Below, in pieces: positions 40,456 through 48,396 of a stretch of DNA of 64,000 bases. The stretch is from Verrucomicrobiota bacterium. Its GTDB lineage: Bacteria; Verrucomicrobiota; Verrucomicrobiia; Limisphaerales; UBA9464. The notes under the pieces are model-generated. The model did not search any database. It was not told where the DNA came from and saw nothing but the letters and a program-made list of their open reading frames with translations. Every line of letters starts with the position of its first letter. Within the stretch, counting starts at the first letter, position 1. The position numbers and the translations under genes were made by a program. The stretch is taken from positions 60,800 to 124,799 of the forward strand of contig CANGKZ010000013.1 in NCBI GenBank assembly GCA_947454705.1. The letters are read 5' to 3'.

Positions 40456-42300
40456 TCACTTCGCATTGCGACGCTGCCCGACGCGGCTGACCTTGCCCCG
40501 GGCCTTGGAGTTGGGTTGGGGACGCGCCTTGGCCTTGGATTTACCCTGACCAAACGACGCCTTGCCCGTGGGTGATTTGCCGCGGAATCCGGGACCAAAC
40601 GGCTTCGGCCCGAGCGGGCGGCCCTTGGGTCCGACCTTCGGCGCATCGTCCTTGCGGGGCTTGCCCGTGCCGCGCGGTCCCTTGCGGGCCACGACGGGAC
40701 GTCCGGCCTGAGGCTTCACTCCTCCGGGTCCACCGGCGGGACTTCCCGTGCCGTCGCGCGGGGCGAACTTGCGGAACGGGGCGATCGTCTTGGGACGCGG
40801 CTTCGGCACGAGCACCAGCGGGCAACCTTCAAAACCGAACGCTTTTCGCAGCTCGCCCTGAAGGTATTTTTCGTACGCGGTGTTGAGCAATTCGTCGCGA
40901 TTGACGAAGAGCAGGAACGTCGGCGGCGCGCTGCGAACCTGGGTCGAGTAATAGAACTTGAGCCGGTGACCGAGGTCGCTGATCGGCTGGCGCTTCTCGA
41001 TCGCGGCTTGCAGCGTCTTGTTGAGAATCGCCGTGGGCACCTTCTGCTTCAGCTGTGCTCCGACGTAGCGGATCGCTTCGAGCAGACGGTCCATCTGGAA
41101 GCCATCCTTCGCCGAGGTGAAAATGACCGGTGCGTAATCGAGGAAGAACAACCGCTCCTGCACCCAGTCGCCGAATTCGGAGAGCGTGGTGAGCTTCTTG
41201 TTGCGGTTCGGATCCTTCGCGCGACGCGCGTCGATCTCGCCTTCGCGCGCCTTGCGAACGGCGTCGGCCACGAGATCCCACTTGTTCACCACCACGATGC
41301 ATGCGCGGCGGTTTTCGGTGATCAGATCCGCGATCTTCTTGTCCTGCTCCAGGATTCCGTTTTCGGCATCGAGCACGAGCACCGCGATGTCGCAGCGGGC
41401 AATCGCATCCTTGGTCCGCTCCACGCTGAAGTACTCGACCGTATCATCGATCCGACGCGCCTTGCGCACGCCCGCCGTGTCCACCAGCACGTAGCGCGAA
41501 CGCACGCCGTCGGTGTCCACCTCGAACGGCACGTCCACGGCATCCCGGGTCGTACCAGGAATGGGGCTCACGATGACGCGCTTGGAATTGGTGAGCCGGT
41601 TGATCATCGACGACTTGCCGACGTTCGGCCGGCCGACGATGGCGATGCGGCGCGGGCGATTCGGATCGCGCAGGCGTTCGCCGTGGGTGGGCTCCTGTTT
41701 TTCGACGATGTCGGAATCCCATTCCTCGGCATCGGCCTCGGCGCGCGCAGCCTCGGCGGCGGCGGCGATCTCGGCAGGCAGCGGTTCCGCGCCCTTGGGC
41801 ACGAACTTCATCGCGGCTTCCATCAGGCCCTCGATGCCTTCGCCGTGGATGGCGGATACCGGGAGGATGGTCTCAAATCCGAGCGCGGAGAATTCGCTGA
41901 TGGCCGCCTCGGCGCGGTAGGTGTCCACCTTGTTCACCACCACGATGACCGGCTTGGCGGCAACGCGCAGGCGCTTGGCGACCTCGCGGTCGAGCGGGAC
42001 GATGCCCTCCTGGACGTTGACCACGAGCAGGATCACGTCGGCCGATTCGATCGCGATCTGCACCTGGTCGAAGGCGGCCTGGGTGATGACGTCCTCGGCC
42101 TTTTCCCGACGCATCAGGCCGATGCCGCCGGTGTCCACGAGTGTGAACGGCCGCCCGTGCCATTCGGCCTCGGCGGTGACACGATCGCGGGTCACCCCCG
42201 GCATATCATGCACGATGGCGATCCGCTTTCGAACGATGCGATTGAACAGCGCCGATTTCCCCACATTGGGGCGACCGACGATGGCGATGAGTCCCGACAT
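40456..42300 (-). CDS. der: Der (EngA), ribosome-assembly GTPase
   Basis: Der has two tandem GTPase domains and acts in 50S ribosome assembly. The product is 614 aa from the ATG at 42300; another ATG lies four codons upstream. Domain 1 shows GRPNVGKSALF, DTGG and NKVD. Domain 2 shows GRPNVGKSSMI, GTTRDAVD, DTAG and NKWD. The KH-like C-terminal domain (VRSAPPTFLLFVN) ends near residue 500. A tail of about 115 residues follows, extremely rich in Gly, Pro, Lys and Arg (GRPLGPKPFGPGFRGK); E. coli Der stops at about 490 aa. Confidence 0.96.
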   Translation of the reverse strand: MSGLIAIVGRPNVGKSALFNRIVRKRIAIVHDMPGVTRDRVTAEAEWHGRPFTLVDTGGIGLMRREKAEDVITQAAFDQVQIAIESADVILLVVNVQEGIVPLDREVAKRLRVAAKPVIVVVNKVDTYRAEAAISEFSALGFETILPVSAIHGEGIEGLMEAAMKFVPKGAEPLPAEIAAAAEAARAEADAEEWDSDIVEKQEPTHGERLRDPNRPRRIAIVGRPNVGKSSMINRLTNSKRVIVSPIPGTTRDAVDVPFEVDTDGVRSRYVLVDTAGVRKARRIDDTVEYFSVERTKDAIARCDIAVLVLDAENGILEQDKKIADLITENRRACIVVVNKWDLVADAVRKAREGEIDARRAKDPNRNKKLTTLSEFGDWVQERLFFLDYAPVIFTSAKDGFQMDRLLEAIRYVGAQLKQKVPTAILNKTLQAAIEKRQPISDLGHRLKFYYSTQVRSAPPTFLLFVNRDELLNTAYEKYLQGELRKAFGFEGCPLVLVPKPRPKTIAPFRKFAPRDGTGSPAGGPGGVKPQAGRPVVARKGPRGTGKPRKDDAPKVGPKGRPLGPKPFGPGFRGKSPTGKASFGQGKSKAKARPQPNSKARGKVSRVGQRRNAK

Positions 42301-42403
42301 GCCGGACAGCATGCCTCAAATTCGGCTCCAAACGAAAGGCAAAAGCCCGCATTCAGGCGGTCACCCCCGCGGCACCTGCGAAATTCGTTCCGGTCCCGAA
42401 AGC

Positions 42404-42438
42404 AAAAACGCCGTCCCGAACAGTCGGGACGGCGTTGA
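42404..42438 (-). terminator. Rho-independent terminator (minus strand)
   Basis: A perfect 13-bp stem AACGCCGTCCCGA/TCGGGACGGCGTT with a 4-nt loop is followed, in the minus direction, by TTTTT. It terminates the cupredoxin-like gene whose stop is about 20 nt upstream. Confidence 0.92.
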
Positions 42439-42458
42439 AATCAGACCCCGCAAGCGGG

Positions 42459-43457
42459 TTACTTCACTCCAAGTTCGAAGGCAACGGAAGCGCCCTTCCC
42501 AGCGGCGACTTCGATCTCAGCAGTGACGATGCCGGCCTTGGCGTGGTTCGCCTCGAGGGTGTATTTCCCGGGAGGCAGTCCCTCGGGCAGAACAAACTCA
42601 CCCTTTTCATTGGTGATCGCAAAGAACGGATTCTCGAGCACGTGCACGTAGGCGAGCATCCAGGGGTGGACGTTGCACTGCAGCTTCACGCCGATTTCCG
42701 GCTTGTCGAAGCTCTTCTCGTTCACCTGACCGGCATTGGCCTGGGCGAAGTTGAATCCCTTGTTGACCTTCGCGGTGGCCGCGACGTTGTGCATGATCGG
42801 ATCCGAGTTGCGGACCTTGAACGACTGTCCGGCGAGCACCGCATTCACGTACGGCTCGTACATGCAGCCGGTCTGATCGATCAACGGTGCTTCCGCAGGC
42901 TTACCCGCACCCGCCGGGGCATTGAGGATGCGCACCAGCACGTAGCGCAAACCGCCATCCGCCGCTGCGACATAGCCGCGCGTGGAGGGAACCGGGCCAG
43001 TGCTGACCTTGCCGCAGTTGGGATCGCTCCGGACCGCGCCAATCGGGCGTTCCGCCGGCGGCGTGCCCTTGAGCACCACGCGTCCGTGAATCTTGCCGTC
43101 CGCCGAAGCGGACACCACAGGGGCCGAAACCGTAGCCGATGCAGCCGCAGCCGCGGCGGGTTTCTCTGCCGCCTTTTCTGCGGCTGGCTTTGCTGCCGCT
43201 TCGCCGTGGGCGGGTGCAGCGGCGGCCACTGCCGCGGCACCGTGACCCGCGGGTGCGCCTTCGCGGGTGACCACGACCACTCGGGGCTCATCCTGAATCA
43301 CCGGACGCAAATGCGCCGCGGGCTCGTGGGTGAAATCCTTCGAGGGCCCGTTGAAGGCGAAGTAAATGGTGGTGACGACGGCAACCAGCAACAGCGCGGC
43401 AATCACGACCAGCAAGGGGTCGGAGGCGCCGGGTTTGGAATCAGACGGTTTCGACAT
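42459..43457 (-). CDS. Membrane-anchored cupredoxin-like protein
   Basis: The product is 332 aa. One N-terminal membrane segment (LLVVIAALLLVAVVTTIYFAF) is followed by an Ala/Pro/Lys-rich linker (about residues 65-120). The C-terminal domain holds His223 (MHNVAA) and C261-x2-H264-x2-M267 (CNVHPWM), the order of ligands expected of a blue-copper (cupredoxin) site. An Ig-like carboxypeptidase-regulatory segment (ITNEKGEFVLPEGLPPGKYTLEA) closes the protein. Similar proteins are often annotated 'carboxypeptidase regulatory-like'. Copper binding and an electron-transfer role outside the membrane are inference. A strong terminator follows directly. Confidence 0.8.
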   Translation of the reverse strand: MSKPSDSKPGASDPLLVVIAALLLVAVVTTIYFAFNGPSKDFTHEPAAHLRPVIQDEPRVVVVTREGAPAGHGAAAVAAAAPAHGEAAAKPAAEKAAEKPAAAAAASATVSAPVVSASADGKIHGRVVLKGTPPAERPIGAVRSDPNCGKVSTGPVPSTRGYVAAADGGLRYVLVRILNAPAGAGKPAEAPLIDQTGCMYEPYVNAVLAGQSFKVRNSDPIMHNVAATAKVNKGFNFAQANAGQVNEKSFDKPEIGVKLQCNVHPWMLAYVHVLENPFFAITNEKGEFVLPEGLPPGKYTLEANHAKAGIVTAEIEVAAGKGASVAFELGVK

Positions 43458-43510
43458 GGCGGGCGAAAGAATCGTTGTCAGGCGGCGGCGTGCAAGCCCC
43501 GACTGGAGGT

Positions 43511-44608
43511 TCAGCGCTTCAGGACCTGCTTCAAGGCCCCCAGAAACCGCTCATTTTCAGCCTGGGTTCCCACCGAAACGCGGATCCATTCCGGAAGCTG
43601 GTACGAGCCCATCGGCCGCGTGATCACCCCGAGCTTTTGCAATCCGGCGAACACCCCCGCCCCGTCCCCCACCCGAACCAGCACGAAATTCGCATGAGAT
43701 TCCACATACTCCAACCCGAGCGCCTGGAACGCCGACTGAATCTGGTCGAGCCCGCGCCGGTTGTTTTCGCGCGTGCGCTGCAGGTGCTCCACGTCCTCCA
43801 ACGCAGCCTCCGCCCCGGCGAGGGCGATGGAGTTGATGTTGAACGGCTGACGCACCTTCTCCAACGCGGCGATGAACTCCGGCGAGCCCACCCCATAGCC
43901 CAACCGCAGACCGGCCAGACCAAAAATCTTCGAGAACGTCCGCATCACCATCAGATTCGGATGCTTGCCCGCACGGATCAGTCCGAGGCAATCCGTGGCG
44001 TCTTCGAGGAACTCCACGTAGGCCTCATCCATCGCGATCATCACGTGCGAAGGCACCTGGGCGATGAGATCCAGGATCGTTTGCCGCGGCGTCAGCGTGC
44101 CGGTCGGGTTGTTCGGGTTCGCGAGGAACAGCAGCTTGGTGTTCGGCGTGATGGCGCGAATCATGGCCGGAATGTCCGCCGCGAATCCGTTGGCGGGGAC
44201 CGTGACCAGTTTGGCTCCGAACAGCGCCGTGACGATCGGGTACACCGCGAAGCAGTGCTGCGACACCACCACTTCGGACCCCGGCGTCAGCAACGCGTGA
44301 CCGAGAAACTCGATGATTTCATTGGATCCGCTGCCGAGGATCAAATGCTCCGGCGTCACGTTCAGATGCGCGGCGAGCCGACGCTTCAAATGGAACGCGC
44401 TTCCGTCGGGATAGAGATGGAGATTCTTGAGAACCTTCTCCATCGCTGCGAGCGCCTTGGGCGAGGGGCCGAGCGGGTTTTCATTCGAGGCCACTTTGAT
44501 GATGGACGACGGATCGAGACCCACCTGGCGTGCGACCTCATCGATCGGTCGGCCCGGCACGTACACCGGCAGAGTGGCAAGATTCGGATTCAGCGTGACA
44601 GAACTCAT
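43511..44608 (-). CDS. hisC: Histidinol-phosphate aminotransferase
   Basis: HisC is a PLP enzyme converting imidazole-acetol phosphate to histidinol phosphate in histidine synthesis. The product is about 365 aa from the ATG at 44608 (MSSVTLNPNLATLPVYVPGRP); in-frame ATGs at 44620 and 44659 are alternatives. Motifs are NENPLGPSPKAL, GSGSNEII, ANPNNPTGT, DEAYVEF and the PLP-lysine segment TFSKIFGLAGLRLGY, with a terminal RVSVGTQAENERFL. Other class-I/II aminotransferase substrates cannot be excluded because no other his genes are in the window. Confidence 0.93.
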   Translation of the reverse strand: MSSVTLNPNLATLPVYVPGRPIDEVARQVGLDPSSIIKVASNENPLGPSPKALAAMEKVLKNLHLYPDGSAFHLKRRLAAHLNVTPEHLILGSGSNEIIEFLGHALLTPGSEVVVSQHCFAVYPIVTALFGAKLVTVPANGFAADIPAMIRAITPNTKLLFLANPNNPTGTLTPRQTILDLIAQVPSHVMIAMDEAYVEFLEDATDCLGLIRAGKHPNLMVMRTFSKIFGLAGLRLGYGVGSPEFIAALEKVRQPFNINSIALAGAEAALEDVEHLQRTRENNRRGLDQIQSAFQALGLEYVESHANFVLVRVGDGAGVFAGLQKLGVITRPMGSYQLPEWIRVSVGTQAENERFLGALKQVLKR

Positions 44609-44719
44609 CTGCGCAAACATGCCGCGCCCGGCCCCCGGGGTGAATGAAAATGAAGTCATGAAACGGTTGGGATCGCTCCGCGCTTTTCCCCGGTTCACCC
44701 GGCGGGCAAGCTCGCGTCG

Positions 44720-45193
44720 ATGCCGATCGTCCGGATCCTTGTCGATGGATACAGCCTGCTCCATGAGTGGCCGGAGCTCGCTCCCGGGGCGGCGCGACAT
44801 TCGGCGGCGGCGCGCGATGCCCTCGTGCAGGTACTCACCCAATACCGCGACGCCACCCATACGCCGATCACGGTGTTTTTCGACGGTCAGGGCGCCCCGC
44901 CCGGAACGCCGAAGATCAAAACCAATCCGGAGATGGAAGTGATCTACTCGGGCCCCGGGAAAACCGCCGATGACCTCATTGAACGCGTGGCCTATCGGCT
45001 CAAGGCCTGGGGCGACGTCCTGGTGATCTCCAACGACCGTGCCGAACGCGACACCGTCACCGGCTTCGGCGGGCTGGCCTCGGATTGTGCCACGTTCATT
45101 GCGCAAATCGGATGGGTCCGTCGCGATCTGGAAGCGGACGTGAAAGTCCACAACCGCCGCGAAGCCCACCGCTTCCGCACGGGGGATCGGTGA
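44720..45193 (+). CDS. NYN/YacP-type RNase domain protein
   Basis: The product is 157 aa, one PIN-like NYN domain similar to YacP (Rae1-like) nucleases. The acidic metal-binding positions are visible: ILVDGYSLLH at residue ~7, VFFDGQG, and ISNDRAERD. Threading residues around GPGKTADDLIERV match the family helix. It is predicted to cut RNA, and the target is unknown. It is divergent from hisC and is followed directly by a palindromic repeat island. Confidence 0.85.
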   Translation: MPIVRILVDGYSLLHEWPELAPGAARHSAAARDALVQVLTQYRDATHTPITVFFDGQGAPPGTPKIKTNPEMEVIYSGPGKTADDLIERVAYRLKAWGDVLVISNDRAERDTVTGFGGLASDCATFIAQIGWVRRDLEADVKVHNRREAHRFRTGDR

Positions 45194-45206
45194 GTGTTTT
45201 TGCGAA

Positions 45207-45473
45207 GTTGAAGCGTTGAAGGGGCAAACCAGGTTCCTTTTCGATTGGGGTTCAGGTGAAAATAGCCCCGGCCTTGAGGCCGGGGATCAGTCCAACATGT
45301 TCAGCGAGTCCCGAAGGGACGACAGAAACGCTTCTCTGCCGTCCCTTCGGGACTCCAAGACACCCTTCGCATCTAGACCCAGGCCTGAAGGCCTGGGCTA
45401 TTTTCACTCCGAACCACGAAAGGATTACTCGGGCGTTGCCGTTGCTGGATTGATTCCCCTTCAACGCTTCAAC
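45207..45473. repeat. Triple nested inverted-repeat element
   Basis: Outer arms are 45207-45224 and 45456-45473 (18 nt, perfect). Middle arms are 45256-45285 and 45378-45407 (30 nt, three mismatches). Inner arms are 45306-45321 and 45340-45355 (16 nt, perfect). The middle and inner arms are each near-palindromes themselves (GGCCTTGAGGCC, GTCCCGAAGGGAC). Confidence 0.9.
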
Positions 45474-45480
45474 CTAAAAG

Positions 45481-45634
45481 CGGCAGTTCGAACCGCAGAT
45501 GGACGCAGATCAACGCAGATGGAGAGGGAGATAAGTCGTTTGATGCGCCTCCAATTCATTCACCTGCTGGGTGAATCTCAATGGCCTCCTTTCCGCGCAT
45601 TCGAATCTGCGTCCATCTGCGTTTATCTGCGGTT
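45481..45634. repeat. Dispersed ~100-bp repeat, copy A
   Basis: Positions 45481-45579 align without gaps to 59291-59389, with about 16 differences in 99 positions counted by eye. The first 30 nt (CGCAGATGGACGCAGAT...) recur inverted at 45604-45634, so this copy is itself a hairpin-forming element. Confidence 0.85.
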
Positions 45635-45660
45635 GTTTTGTCTCTCAACTGCCGTTTCTA

Positions 45661-45684
45661 GGTTCAACTTTTCAACCCTTCAAC
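45661..45684. repeat. 24-nt dispersed repeat, copy 2
   Basis: Identical to 40418-40441. Confidence 0.8.
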
Positions 45685-45698
45685 TGCCCTCCCTCTCC

Positions 45699-45742
45699 CA
45701 AAAACGAAACACGCCGGCTCCCTCGGAAGGGGCCGGCGTATC
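45699..45742 (-). terminator. Rho-independent terminator after gcvH
   Basis: On the minus strand ACGCCGGC pairs with GCCGGCGT around a 13-nt loop, followed by TGTTTCGTTTTT. It lies about 30 nt past the gcvH stop. Confidence 0.8.
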
Positions 45743-45769
45743 GTGTATCGTTTCTGGTACCTGTTCGAA

Positions 45770-46156
45770 TCAGGCGCCGATCTGGGCCGAGTAGGCTGCA
45801 GGCGTGAGCAGGGCGTCCACTTCGGCGGGCGCGCTCAGCTTCACTTGGAAGAAATTTCCACCGGCGTAGGGTTCCGAATTCACCAGCGCGGGATTGTCGG
45901 AAACCGCCTTGTTGACGGCGATGATCTCGCCGCTGACCGGCGAGTAGATGTCGCTCGCGGTCTTGACCGACTCCACCACGGCGCAGGCCTCGCCCGCCGA
46001 CACCTTGCGGCCCACGGCCGGAAGCTCGACGAACACGACATCGGTCAATTCGTGCTGGGCGTGGTCGGTGATGCCCACGGTGGCCACGTCACCGGAAAGG
46101 CGAACCCACTCGTGGGATTTGGCGTAACGAAGATCGGCAGGAACTTGCGAGCTCAT
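45770..46156 (-). CDS. gcvH: Glycine cleavage system H protein
   Basis: GcvH is the lipoyl carrier that shuttles the aminomethyl group between P, T and L proteins. The product is 128 aa, the usual size. The lipoylation lysine is in ESVKTASD, and the N-terminal [11 protein letters not shown] and [12 protein letters not shown] are characteristic. It follows gcvT by 38 nt on the same strand and is closed by a terminator, so gcvT-gcvH form a unit. The P protein (gcvP) is not in the window. Confidence 0.96.
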   Translation of the reverse strand: MSSQVPADLRYAKSHEWVRLSGDVATVGITDHAQHELTDVVFVELPAVGRKVSAGEACAVVESVKTASDIYSPVSGEIIAVNKAVSDNPALVNSEPYAGGNFFQVKLSAPAEVDALLTPAAYSAQIGA

Positions 46157-46194
46157 GATGAGAGAGTCTTGGAATGCAGGCGGTGAAGGGTCAA

Positions 46195-47325
46195 TCAGGC
46201 TTTGCGATAAATCGGCTTTTTGACGATTTCAGCGGGAAAACGGCGTCCGCGGATTTCAATTTCTACGGTGGTACCAGGTTCGGTCAGGGTCGGAGGCACG
46301 TAGCCGAGGCCAATTCCGCAATTGAGCGACGGGCTCTGGGTCCCCGACACCACGGTTCCCACCACCGCGTCGTTGGCCCAAATCGGATAGCCGGGGCGAG
46401 GCGGAGCCGCCTTGCCGATCATGCGAAACGCGACCGACTTCTTGGTCACACCATTCGCCTTCTGCGCGGCAAGGACCGAGCGGCCGATGAATTCGCCCTT
46501 GTCCAGCGACACAAAGACTCCGAGGCCGGCTTCAATGGGCGAGGTGTTCTCGTCGAGTTCGTGTCCGTAGAGCGGATAGCAAACTTCGGTGCGCAAGGTG
46601 TCGCGCGCGCCCAATCCGCTCGGTTTGATTCCCGACGCACGACCGGCTTCCAGGGTCTTGTCCCAGAGGTCCACGATCTGCGCCACCGGAGCCACCACTT
46701 CGAATCCGTCCTCGCCCGTGTAGCCGGTGCGAGCGACCCAGATGGTCTCGCCGTTCCACTTCCACGCGCCGATCTGGTTCTTCTTCAGCTCCGAGGCAGT
46801 CGTCACCGCGGTGCCGCCGAGCGATGCGCCGGGGAACAAGGCATTGATGAACTCCGCGACCTTCGGCCCCTGGATGGCGATGGCTCCGGTTTGCGCGGAT
46901 TCATCGGTGAAGGTCAGGTCCACGGAACCCGCTGCGGGGAGATGCGAACGAAACCACGCCACATCGGGCTCAATGCGCGAGGCATTGATGATGAGGAGGA
47001 ATTCCGTTTCGCCGATGCGATACGCGTAGAGGTCGTCCACCGTTCCGCCGCGTTCGTTGCACAGGTGCGTGTACTGCCCCTGCCCCACCGCGAGTTTGCG
47101 GATGTCGTTTCCGAGCACCGAATTCAGCCACGCCGCTGCACCTGCGCCGCTGACCCGCACCTCACCCATGTGGCAGATGTCGAACACGCCCGCGGCGTTT
47201 CGCACGCATTGGTGTTCATCCACGATGCTGGTGTACTGGACGGGCATTTCCCATCCGCCGAACTCGATGAGTTTGCCCCCGAGTTTTTGGTGCGAGGCGT
47301 AGAGGGCGGTGCGTTTCAGAGACAT
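46195..47325 (-). CDS. gcvT: Glycine cleavage system T protein (aminomethyltransferase)
   Basis: GcvT transfers the methylene group from GcvH to tetrahydrofolate and releases ammonia. The product is 376 aa. Family landmarks are [52 protein letters not shown], the conserved [34 protein letters not shown] and [10 protein letters not shown]. The 93-nt gap upstream is too short for the tandem glycine riboswitch often found before gcvT, and none is seen. Confidence 0.96.
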   Translation of the reverse strand: MSLKRTALYASHQKLGGKLIEFGGWEMPVQYTSIVDEHQCVRNAAGVFDICHMGEVRVSGAGAAAWLNSVLGNDIRKLAVGQGQYTHLCNERGGTVDDLYAYRIGETEFLLIINASRIEPDVAWFRSHLPAAGSVDLTFTDESAQTGAIAIQGPKVAEFINALFPGASLGGTAVTTASELKKNQIGAWKWNGETIWVARTGYTGEDGFEVVAPVAQIVDLWDKTLEAGRASGIKPSGLGARDTLRTEVCYPLYGHELDENTSPIEAGLGVFVSLDKGEFIGRSVLAAQKANGVTKKSVAFRMIGKAAPPRPGYPIWANDAVVGTVVSGTQSPSLNCGIGLGYVPPTLTEPGTTVEIEIRGRRFPAEIVKKPIYRKA

Positions 47326-47418
47326 TTCAGGAAGCGGAACAGGGATTCAGACAATGCGCGAACTTGATCTCAAAGCGGTTTGCAGACCGATGGGAAGAAA
47401 CGATGGGATGCGGAAAAC

Positions 47419-48141
47419 TCAACCCCACTTCTCGAGCTTCATCTGTTCCTTGGGCAGGCCGAGATCATGCAGCACGAGATGCTCAACCGCAGCGACCATT
47501 TCGTTGGTGCCGCAGGCGTAGAACACGGTGGCGGCGGGATCGGTGACAAAGCTCTTCACCCATTCCGGAGTGATGCGTCCGCGACGGCCGGCCCAGGGAT
47601 CCTCGGGCGCAAGGCGGGTGCAGGTGACGTGGAACTTGAAGTTCGGATTCTTCGCTTCGAGCTCGCGGAATTCCTCGGCGAAGATGATGTCGTTGGTGGT
47701 GCGGACGGTGTAGAGAACCGTGATCTTGGTATCGAGTCCGCGCGCCGTCGCCTCGCGGGCGAATCCGCGGAACGGGGTGACACCGGATCCGCCAGCCACG
47801 CAGATGAGGTGGCGTCCGGGGGGATCAAACACAGGCAGGAAGCGGCCGGTCGGCGGAATGACGAACAGTTTGTCGCCGGCTTCCACCCAATCGACGATGC
47901 TCGTGCCCATCTTGCCGTCGCGCTTCACACTCACTTCGTAGTGGCCGCGATCGAGCGCGCAGGAGCTCAGCGAATAGGCGCGCTTGTACTTGGGCTTGTG
48001 GGGCCAGTAGACGGTGATGAACTGACCGGTCTTGAAATCACCCGGGTCGTACCCTTCGGGCCATTGGAGACGGACGGTTTTAACGTCCGGGAGCTCCATC
48101 TTGACGGATTCAACCAGCATTTCAGCGATGACTTTGGCCAT
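47419..48141 (-). CDS. Ferredoxin-NADP reductase-like flavin reductase module
   Basis: The product is 240 aa from the ATG at 48141 (MAKVIAEMLVESVKMELPDV); codons further upstream look spurious. It has the two FNR-family domains: FAD-binding with KRAYSLSSC, and NAD(P)-binding with CVAGGSGVTPFRGF and a terminal VFYACGTNEMV. There is no 2Fe-2S ferredoxin domain, so it is the stand-alone reductase part. The partner is unknown. It lies upstream of gcvT and downstream of hpnJ on the same strand, separated from hpnJ by a terminator. Confidence 0.9.
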   Translation of the reverse strand: MAKVIAEMLVESVKMELPDVKTVRLQWPEGYDPGDFKTGQFITVYWPHKPKYKRAYSLSSCALDRGHYEVSVKRDGKMGTSIVDWVEAGDKLFVIPPTGRFLPVFDPPGRHLICVAGGSGVTPFRGFAREATARGLDTKITVLYTVRTTNDIIFAEEFRELEAKNPNFKFHVTCTRLAPEDPWAGRRGRITPEWVKSFVTDPAATVFYACGTNEMVAAVEHLVLHDLGLPKEQMKLEKWG

Positions 48142-48319
48142 GGCGTAGGAGGAAAAGTTCGGATCGGGTTGGGAACGAGCAAACCAGCAGGCCACCACAG
48201 GCAGCCGTCGGGAGAGATTCCCCGGAAACCCTTCCACGGCGCAAGCTGCGGATTCGCGGAAGCGTGGAATTACACCGATTCGGGGAGGAGTCGCCCGTGG
48301 TTTGAAGTGGCCGTGTCGG

Positions 48320-48361
48320 CAAAGAAAAACTGCCGGTCCCTGGCAGGAACCGGCAGTTCGA
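48320..48361 (-). terminator. Rho-independent terminator after hpnJ
   Basis: On the minus strand AACTGCCGGT pairs with ACCGGCAGTT around an 11-nt loop, followed by TTTCTTT. It ends the hpnH-hpnJ transcript. Confidence 0.88.
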
Positions 48362-48396
48362 AGTGGAAGTTCAGCGGCCCGAAATTGGGCGCCGAA

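Larger units (their letters stand above)
45194..45769. other. Gene-free repeat island 2
   Basis: About 576 bp lie between the NYN gene and gcvH. The island holds a nested inverted-repeat structure, a ~100-bp dispersed repeat, a 24-nt dispersed repeat and the gcvH terminator. Short open frames inside (for example 45256-45453) span the palindromes and are not considered genes. Confidence 0.75.

Noticed and set aside
45256..45453. 65-codon open frame in repeat island 2
   Set aside because: It consists of the palindromic arms read through in one frame; this kind of short frame is a by-product of the repeat.
47326..47418. Glycine riboswitch upstream of gcvT
   Set aside because: The gap is only 93 nt, and no tandem aptamer-like fold or expression platform is visible.
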